DNA from: Oscillospiraceae bacterium
GTDB lineage: Bacteria; Bacillota; Clostridia; Oscillospirales; Ruminococcaceae
DNA length: 21,414 nucleotides
Assembly: GCA_900770285.1 (NCBI GenBank)
Contig: CAAGJO010000028.1
Location: 1 to 21,414, forward strand
Reading direction: 5' to 3'
Made by a program: the position numbers and the translations under genes. The notes under the pieces are model-generated. The model worked only from the letters and a program-made list of their open reading frames with translations, was not told where the DNA came from and did no database searches. Numbering within the stretch: the first letter of the stretch is position 1; each line of letters starts with the position of its first letter. This document shows positions 17,337 through 21,414 of the stretch, one piece after another.

Positions 17337-17579
17337 AAATCCTGTCCTACCGAGGTATGGGACGCTGTCCATGGATATATAGTTTCTTTCGGCGGACTAT
17401 TTGGTAATAGTATCAATAAAGGTGAAACCATTATTTCTTTTATAGAGGATAAAGAAAAGCTTTTGAAGATATGCGATGCTGCCATACATTTTTTCGATAA
17501 AAACGCTTTGCCGGGAGAACGTTTCAAGTTCACTATTGACAGAGTAGGCAGGAAGTTATTTGACAAGCAAATTATGTAG
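17337..17579 (+). pseudogene. C-terminal remnant of a sulfite/nitrite reductase-type iron-sulfur protein
   Basis: The + strand frame reads SCPTEVWDAVHGYIVSFGG, then LFGNSINKGE and a tail containing NALPGERFKFTIDRVG before the stop at 17577-17579. A tail with PGERF..TIDR.G is what I associate with clostridial sulfite/nitrite reductase-like ferredoxin proteins; this is recall and was not searched. Only about 80 residues remain. The siroheme- and cluster-binding parts are gone, and the sequence to its left is the opposite-strand Rrf2 remnant. An open frame extends left to 17244, but those residues (RLLLMTALKEYIRP) are just the antisense of Rrf2. Position just before the sulfur carrier suggests that the ancestral gene supplied sulfide to that pathway. 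Confidence 0.6.
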
Positions 17580-17588
17580 GTATATAAT
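17560..17588 (+). promoter_or_regulatory. Perfect-consensus sigma-70-type promoter for the sulfur-carrier operon
   Basis: TTGACA (17560-17565), exactly 17 bases, then TATAAT (17583-17588). Transcription would start near 17595, inside the annotated 5' end of the sulfur-carrier gene. It overlaps the last codons of the reductase remnant. It would let the downstream genes be transcribed although the ancestral upstream promoter region was deleted. Confidence 0.7.
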
Positions 17589-17790
17589 AATTGCTGATAT
17601 CAGAGTTGACAAAGTTGCAGATGGGCTTACCGTTGCAAAGTTGATTATTGATGAGAATGTTGAAACGCCACAGTATGTTACAGTTACAATAAATGATGAT
17701 TTTGTTGACAGCGGTGCTTTTGAAAGCACAGTTTTAAAAGACGGTGATACAGTTGAATTTCTGTACTTTATGGGCGGAGGACAATTTTAA
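17560..17790 (+). CDS. ThiS/MoaD-like ubiquitin-fold sulfur carrier with C-terminal GGGQF
   Basis: This is a small beta-grasp protein of 76 residues if read from the TTG at 17560, or about 66 from the region of 17590. VADGLTVAKLI, then VTVTINDDFV and LKDGDTVEFLYFMGGG follow the strand-helix-strand pattern of ThiS, MoaD and CysO. These proteins are adenylated at a terminal Gly-Gly by an E1-like enzyme and carry sulfur there as a thiocarboxylate. Here two residues, Gln-Phe, follow the glycines, so it would have to be trimmed first; the JAMM peptidase two genes on is the obvious candidate, as in the CysO/Mec+ and QbsE/QbsD type systems. The start is uncertain: TTG 17560 is also the -35 of a consensus promoter and no ATG or GTG start is in frame. 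N-terminal truncation is possible. Confidence 0.75.
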   Translation: MTSKLCRYIIIADIRVDKVADGLTVAKLIIDENVETPQYVTVTINDDFVDSGAFESTVLKDGDTVEFLYFMGGGQF

Positions 17791-17835
17791 TTGTTGTATA
17801 AAAACTCATGCTATCAGAAAGGACGGTCATAAAAA

Positions 17836-18648
17836 ATGGCATTTACAAATGAACAGCTGGAAAGATATTCAAGGCATATTATATTAAAAGAAGTGGGAGT
17901 TAAGGGGCAGAAAAAACTGCTGAATTCAAAGGTGCTTGTAATCGGAGCAGGAGGACTCGGCTCACCTGCGGCAATGTATCTTGCGGCAGCAGGTGTTGGA
18001 ACAATTGGTATTGCAGACGCTGACGAGGTTGACCTTTCAAATCTTCAAAGACAAATAATACATTCCACTGCCGATGTGGGAAAACCAAAGGTGCAGTCGG
18101 CAAAGGAAACTATGGAGGCAATCAACCCTGACGTCAGGGTTGTAACATATCATACATTTGTTGACAGCGAAAATATTCCTGATCTTATAAAGGACTATGA
18201 TTTTATAATTGACGGAACGGACAATTTTCCTGCAAAATTTCTGATAAACGACGCCTGCGTTATGGCGCAAAAACCTTTCTGTCATGCAGGAATAATTCGC
18301 TTTAAAGGTCAGCTTATGACATATGTTCCGGGACAGGGTCCATGCTATAGATGTGTGTTCAGAAATCCGCCTCCGAAGGACGCCGTACCTACCTGTAAAC
18401 AGGCAGGCATAATTGGTGCTATGGCCGGAGTTATAGGCAGTTTGCAGGCAATGGAGGCTGTTAAGTATATTGTCGGTGCCGGTGAGCTTTTAACCGGATA
18501 TCTGCTGACTTTTGACGCACTGAAAATGGAGTTTCGCAAGATTAAACTTCCAAGTGATACAAGCAAGTGCGAAGTGTGCGGAGATAATACTGCAATTACA
18601 AAGCTTATAGACTATGAGCAGGCAGAATGTGACGGTGTTCATCTATGA
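17836..18648 (+). CDS. ThiF/MoeB/HesA-family E1-like sulfur-carrier adenylyltransferase
   Basis: This enzyme would adenylate the C-terminal glycine of the carrier with ATP, preparing it for sulfur transfer. The 270 residues show the opening SRHIILKEVG, the nucleotide-binding loop GAGGLGS (37-43), DEVDLSNLQRQ with the conserved Asn and Arg residues, and DGTDNFPAKFLIND with the Mg-coordinating Asp129. A zinc site is made of Cys170/Cys173 (CYRC) and Cys245/Cys248 (CEVC), and Cys187 (PTC) is at the position used for sulfur or thioester chemistry in relatives. It lacks the C-terminal rhodanese domain of longer MoeB/MOCS3 forms; a rhodanese domain is supplied two genes later. GAAAGGACGG precedes the ATG, and the stop overlaps the JAMM start in ATGA. 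ThiF and MoeB cannot be separated from sequence alone. Confidence 0.93.
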   Translation: MAFTNEQLERYSRHIILKEVGVKGQKKLLNSKVLVIGAGGLGSPAAMYLAAAGVGTIGIADADEVDLSNLQRQIIHSTADVGKPKVQSAKETMEAINPDVRVVTYHTFVDSENIPDLIKDYDFIIDGTDNFPAKFLINDACVMAQKPFCHAGIIRFKGQLMTYVPGQGPCYRCVFRNPPPKDAVPTCKQAGIIGAMAGVIGSLQAMEAVKYIVGAGELLTGYLLTFDALKMEFRKIKLPSDTSKCEVCGDNTAITKLIDYEQAECDGVHL

Positions 18649-19055
18649 TCATATTAAGCAAACAGAACTATGAGAAAATTCTTGACCATGCGGTCAGGGA
18701 ACTGCCTGACGAGGCATGCGGACTTATTGCCGGAGTAATCGACGGAAAGGACAAGATAATAAAAGCGGTTTATCTTCTTACGAATACAGATCATTCCAAC
18801 GAGCATTTTTCTCTTGACCCGAAAGAGCAGTTTGCGGCAGTCAAGGATATGCGTGCCAAAGAGCTTGTACCTTTGGGCAACTGGCATTCACATCCCGAAT
18901 CGCCGTCCCGGCCGTCTGAGGAAGATAAGCGCCTTGCATATGACAGCAAGGCGAGCTATATGATCTTGTCTCTTATGGACAGAGAAAACCCCGTTTTGAA
19001 TTCATTCAGAATTGACCGGAGCAATGCTGAGAAAGAAGAACTTGTAATAGAATAA
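18645..19055 (+). CDS. JAMM/MPN+ metallopeptidase (Mec+/M67 type)
   Basis: This is a compact 136-residue zinc peptidase. The JAMM motif is complete: Glu23 (PDEACG), His81 and His83 in NWHSHPESPSRPSEEDK, Ser91 and Asp94. Stand-alone bacterial members of this size remove C-terminal residues after Gly-Gly of small sulfur carriers, or cleave carrier-amino-acid adducts as Mec+ does for CysO-cysteine. Next to a carrier ending GGGQF, trimming of Gln-Phe is the simplest role. It overlaps the E1-like gene by four bases (ATGA), so the two are translationally coupled. No terminator is seen after it; a new promoter starts 8 bases downstream. Confidence 0.93.
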   Translation: MIILSKQNYEKILDHAVRELPDEACGLIAGVIDGKDKIIKAVYLLTNTDHSNEHFSLDPKEQFAAVKDMRAKELVPLGNWHSHPESPSRPSEEDKRLAYDSKASYMILSLMDRENPVLNSFRIDRSNAEKEELVIE

Positions 19056-19062
19056 AAAAGCA

Positions 19063-19091
19063 TTGAAAAACTGTGGTAACTGTGGTATACT
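19063..19091 (+). promoter_or_regulatory. Promoter of the rhodanese-PP-loop gene, with a 9-bp tandem repeat in its spacer
   Basis: TTGAAA (19063-19068), 17 bases, then TATACT (19086-19091). CTGTGGTAA and CTGTGGTAT (19071-19088) are near-identical tandem nine-mers filling the spacer and entering the -10. This may be a regulator site; none is identified. Transcription would start near 19098. Confidence 0.65.
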
Positions 19092-19105
19092 GATATCATT
19101 AAACA

Positions 19106-20254
19106 GTGAAACGATGTGAAAAAATGTTAAAAGAATCAATAAGCATTGCAGAGCTTCCGGAGCTGGACTCTGACAGCTTTGCAGTAATAGATATACGAAA
19201 CGAGCTGGACTATGAGTACGGTCATATAAACGGTGCAGTCAATATTCCTCTTAATAAAATTGAAGAGGATTACTCTGCTCTCCCTGAGGGAAAAACGCTG
19301 ATTATATGCTGTAAGAGCGGTCTTATCAGCGATACTCTTGCGGAAAAGCTGAGAGAAAGCGGCTATGACGCTTTAAATCTTGAAGAAGGCTATTACGGCT
19401 GGCTGCGAATGAAAATGCAGGAGGATAATGCTGAGGTTCAGAATAAGGCTGAACAGGTTGAGAAAAGCCTGCATACTGAATTTGAGCAGAGTATATGGCT
19501 GAAATTTCTTGAGGCTGTGGATAAATATGAACTTGTGAAAAACGGCGACCATATTGCCGTATGTATTTCAGGCGGAAAAGACTCCATGCTCATGGCAAAG
19601 CTTTTCGGAGAACTGAAAAAGCTGGGCAAATATGATTTTGAAGTCACATATCTTGTTATGGACCCCGGATACAGTCCGCAGAATCGTGAAGTAATTGAAA
19701 ACAATGCGCAGCGGCTGAATATTCCCATAAAGGTTTTTGAAAGCCAGATTTTTCAGTCGGTTTATAATGTGGACAAAAATCCCTGCTATCTGTGTGCGAG
19801 AATGAGAAGAGGATATCTTTATAAAAACGCACGTCTGGCAGGCTGCAATAAAATAGCTTTGGGACATCATTATGATGATGTGATTGAAACTGTGCTTATG
19901 AGCATACTTTACAGCGGTCAGGTCAGAACTATGATGCCAAAACTGTTCAGCGAAAACTATGAGGGTATGGAGCTTATCCGACCGCTGTACCTTGTGCGTG
20001 AAGATGAGATAAAACGTTGGCGTGACAGCAATGATTTGCATTTTATAGCCTGTGCATGCCGTTTTACCGATACTTGTACTACCTGCAACCCAACGGGAAC
20101 AGGTTCAAAGCGAATGGAGATAAAAAATCTTATCAGAGAGCTGAAAGCAGCCAATCCGCAGGTTGAGGAGAATATTTTTCACAGTATGGAAAATGTTGAC
20201 CTTGACAGCGTTATCGCATACAACGATTCTGAAAATGTATACAGATTTGATTAA
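19106..20254 (+). CDS. Rhodanese-TtcA-type PP-loop ATPase fusion, probable tRNA or small-molecule thiolase
   Basis: Two domains are fused. Residues about 8-103 are a rhodanese, with DIRNELDYEYGHINGAVNIP and the persulfide loop Cys69 in CKSGLIS. Residues about 125-350 are a PP-loop ATPase with SGGKDS (155-160), CYLCARMRRGYLY (Cys227/Cys230) and LGHHYDDVIET, close to TtcA, which makes 2-thiocytidine in tRNA with an iron-sulfur cluster. Where TtcA normally has one further CxxC, this protein has ACACRFTDTCTTC (Cys316, 318, 324, 327), so cluster ligation may differ. The rhodanese could deliver sulfur directly to the ATPase, or accept it from the thiocarboxylate carrier nearby; the link is inferred from position. 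The start may be GTG 19106 or ATG 19124 (MLKES); neither has a good ribosome site, and residue numbers here count from the GTG. Confidence 0.88.
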   Translation: MKRCEKMLKESISIAELPELDSDSFAVIDIRNELDYEYGHINGAVNIPLNKIEEDYSALPEGKTLIICCKSGLISDTLAEKLRESGYDALNLEEGYYGWLRMKMQEDNAEVQNKAEQVEKSLHTEFEQSIWLKFLEAVDKYELVKNGDHIAVCISGGKDSMLMAKLFGELKKLGKYDFEVTYLVMDPGYSPQNREVIENNAQRLNIPIKVFESQIFQSVYNVDKNPCYLCARMRRGYLYKNARLAGCNKIALGHHYDDVIETVLMSILYSGQVRTMMPKLFSENYEGMELIRPLYLVREDEIKRWRDSNDLHFIACACRFTDTCTTCNPTGTGSKRMEIKNLIRELKAANPQVEENIFHSMENVDLDSVIAYNDSENVYRFD

Positions 20255-20289
20255 CCAGGTGCACGCACCTGGACCACTGCGCCGTTTTT
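20255..20289 (+). terminator. Perfect hairpin after the rhodanese-PP-loop gene, possible terminator
   Basis: CCAGGTGC (20255-20262) and GCACCTGG (20265-20272) are perfect inverted arms with a two-base spacer, starting directly after the stop codon. The T run (20285-20289) begins 12 bases after the stem, further than usual, so termination is plausible but not certain. The rest of this 195-base gap (about 20290-20344) is more GC-rich than its surroundings and holds no gene I can support. Confidence 0.45.
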
Positions 20290-20344
20290 ATTGTTAGTGC
20301 AAACATTAAGAATTGCCCGACCACCAAGCCGTATTGCACCGTGG

Positions 20345-20373
20345 TTGACAAAGAGGACAAATTTTGTTAAAAT
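20345..20373 (+). promoter_or_regulatory. Promoter of the amidohydrolase gene
   Basis: TTGACA (20345-20350), 17 bases, then TAAAAT (20368-20373), about 75 bases before the ATG. The leader contains no obvious structure. Confidence 0.7.
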
Positions 20374-20449
20374 ATAGTTATAATCTTAAACATATGCTGT
20401 GGGTATAATACTCACAGCTTAAATTTTTATATTTCAAAGGACGATAGAA

Positions 20450-21232
20450 ATGCGATTTATTGATTTTCATACTCATGTTTACCCTGAAAGCATAGCCGAA
20501 AAGGCAACTGAAAATGTAAGCAGCTTTTATGGCTTGCACGCTGACGCAGTGGGAACTGTCAGCAGACTTTTGGAAGAGCAGAAAAAGGCGGACATAACAA
20601 ACTTCGTAATTCTTCCTGTGGCTACAAAACCTGAACAGGTTCATCATATAAATGAATTTGTTGTGCAGCAGGCGGCGGAACATTCTGAATTTTATGGCTT
20701 TGCAACTCTGTTTGCCGGTATGGAAAATCCAATAGATGAACTTGACTATATTGAGTCGGTGGGACTGAAAGGCATAAAACTTCATCCGGATTGTCAGCAG
20801 TTTCCAATGGATGATGAAAGGCTTTTCCCCATATACGATAGAATTCAGGGAAAACTCCCCGTACTTTTCCATTGCGGTGACAGGCGTTTTGATTATTCTC
20901 ACCCAAAGAGATTGAAACATGTGTTGGATACATTTCCGGAATTGCAGGTTATTGCTGCGCATCTGGGCGGTTGGTCGGCTTTTGATACGGCATTGGAGCT
21001 TTTGAAAGATGAGGATTGCTATCTGGATATTTCAAGCTGTATGAAATATATGAGCGAAGAAAAGTTTTTGTATTATGTAAAAAGCTATGGAGCAGACAGA
21101 CTGCTTTTTGGCAGTGATTTTCCTTTGCAGTGTCCGTCTGAAGAGGCTGAGCATTTTCTCAGATTGGATTTAACAGATGAGGAAAAGGAGAAAATCGCAT
21201 ATAAAAATGCTTTGAAAATACTCTCCGAGTAA
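20450..21232 (+). CDS. Amidohydrolase-2 family metal-dependent hydrolase/decarboxylase
   Basis: This is a TIM-barrel metalloenzyme of 260 residues. Family metal ligands and active-site residues are visible: His7/His9 in DFHTHVYP, Lys110 and His112 in GIKLHPD, His141 in LFHCGD, His171 in AAHLGG and Asp223 in LLFGSDFP. The overall pattern is that of the ACMSD/amidohydrolase-2 group, which hydrolyses or decarboxylates small carboxylates; the short length is typical of uncharacterised clostridial members. The substrate cannot be inferred. AAAGGACG lies a few bases before the ATG, and the gene has its own promoter, so it seems a single-gene unit. A tandem repeat array begins about 50 bases after its stop. 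Confidence 0.88.
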   Translation: MRFIDFHTHVYPESIAEKATENVSSFYGLHADAVGTVSRLLEEQKKADITNFVILPVATKPEQVHHINEFVVQQAAEHSEFYGFATLFAGMENPIDELDYIESVGLKGIKLHPDCQQFPMDDERLFPIYDRIQGKLPVLFHCGDRRFDYSHPKRLKHVLDTFPELQVIAAHLGGWSAFDTALELLKDEDCYLDISSCMKYMSEEKFLYYVKSYGADRLLFGSDFPLQCPSEEAEHFLRLDLTDEEKEKIAYKNALKILSE

Positions 21233-21282
21233 AAACGTATAAATGTGAAATCCGTAATAATATCAGATAGTCGGCAGGATAG

Positions 21283-21414
21283 CAGACGGAACGTCGAGAA
21301 TGTCGCCATATCATGGACGTCAAGAATGCCGTCATATCATGGACGTCAAGAATGCCGTCATATCATGGACGTCAAGAATGCCGTCATATCATGGACGTCA
21401 AGAATGCCGTCATA
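21283..21414. repeat. 26-bp direct tandem repeat array, open at the right edge
   Basis: Four identical 26-base units begin at 21309, 21335, 21361 and 21387. A fifth starts at 21413 and is cut by the window end. A degenerate unit precedes them at 21283-21308 and matches at about two thirds of positions. Each unit begins TATCATGGACGTC and contains GACG and CGTC arms around ten bases, so each could form a weak hairpin. There are no spacers between units. The + strand of the unit has no stop in any frame, and 26 is not a multiple of three. The total copy number is unknown. Confidence 0.95.

Noticed and set aside
17261..17566. A - strand frame of about 100 residues as an intact Rrf2 protein start
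   Set aside because: It is in a different frame from the GSKGGY segment and is the antisense of the reductase remnant; it has no helix-turn-helix sequence.
21283..21414. CRISPR array at the right edge
   Set aside because: Units are contiguous with no unique spacers, and no cas gene is visible.
1..21414. tRNA, rRNA, insertion sequences or phage genes
   Set aside because: I looked on both strands and saw no cloverleaf, rRNA segment, transposase, integrase or phage structural gene.

Overview
The window (about 21.4 kb, moderate-to-low GC, strong Gram-positive type ribosome-binding sites) looks like chromosome of an anaerobic, probably gut-associated clostridium. The signs are sortase-anchored pili, a PTS operon with separate HPr and EI, a short clostridial-type thioredoxin reductase and an Rrf2 regulator remnant. 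A Ruminococcus/Oscillospiraceae-like host is my inference from overall protein style; no rRNA or tRNA is present to confirm it.

Region 1 (1-10530, + strand) is a pilus operon: a giant wall-anchored adhesin that enters from the left edge, a major pilin, a class C sortase and a minor/basal pilin, closed by a strong terminator. The three anchored proteins carry three different sorting motifs (LPVTG, FPTTG, SPDTG).

Region 2 (10541-16130, mostly - strand) holds an AEC-family transporter and a compact sugar-PTS operon read leftwards (glucose-type EIICBA, HPr, EI). HPr lacks the regulatory Ser46 position. Between the transporter and EI, a strong + strand promoter and a hairpin terminator frame a candidate structured RNA of about 240 nt. 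Its promoter shares two 9-mers with the ptsG promoter.

Region 3 (16139-20272) is sulfur/redox related. On the - strand are trxB and an N-terminally deleted Rrf2 regulator. Abutting it head-to-head on the + strand is the C-terminal remnant of what looks like a sulfite/nitrite reductase-type iron-sulfur protein. The + strand then runs through a ubiquitin-like sulfur carrier ending GGGQF, an E1-like ThiF/MoeB enzyme, a JAMM peptidase that plausibly trims the carrier, and, from its own promoter, a rhodanese-TtcA-type PP-loop fusion. Together they read as a protein-thiocarboxylate sulfur relay whose final acceptor is unknown. A perfect-consensus promoter lies exactly at the start of the carrier gene and makes its start codon uncertain.

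Region 4 (20345-21414) has a promoter, an amidohydrolase-2 family metalloenzyme and a 26-bp tandem repeat array that runs off the right edge.

The items most worth following up are the sulfur-relay locus with its deletion junction and consensus promoter, the candidate RNA with shared promoter motifs, and the 26-bp array.
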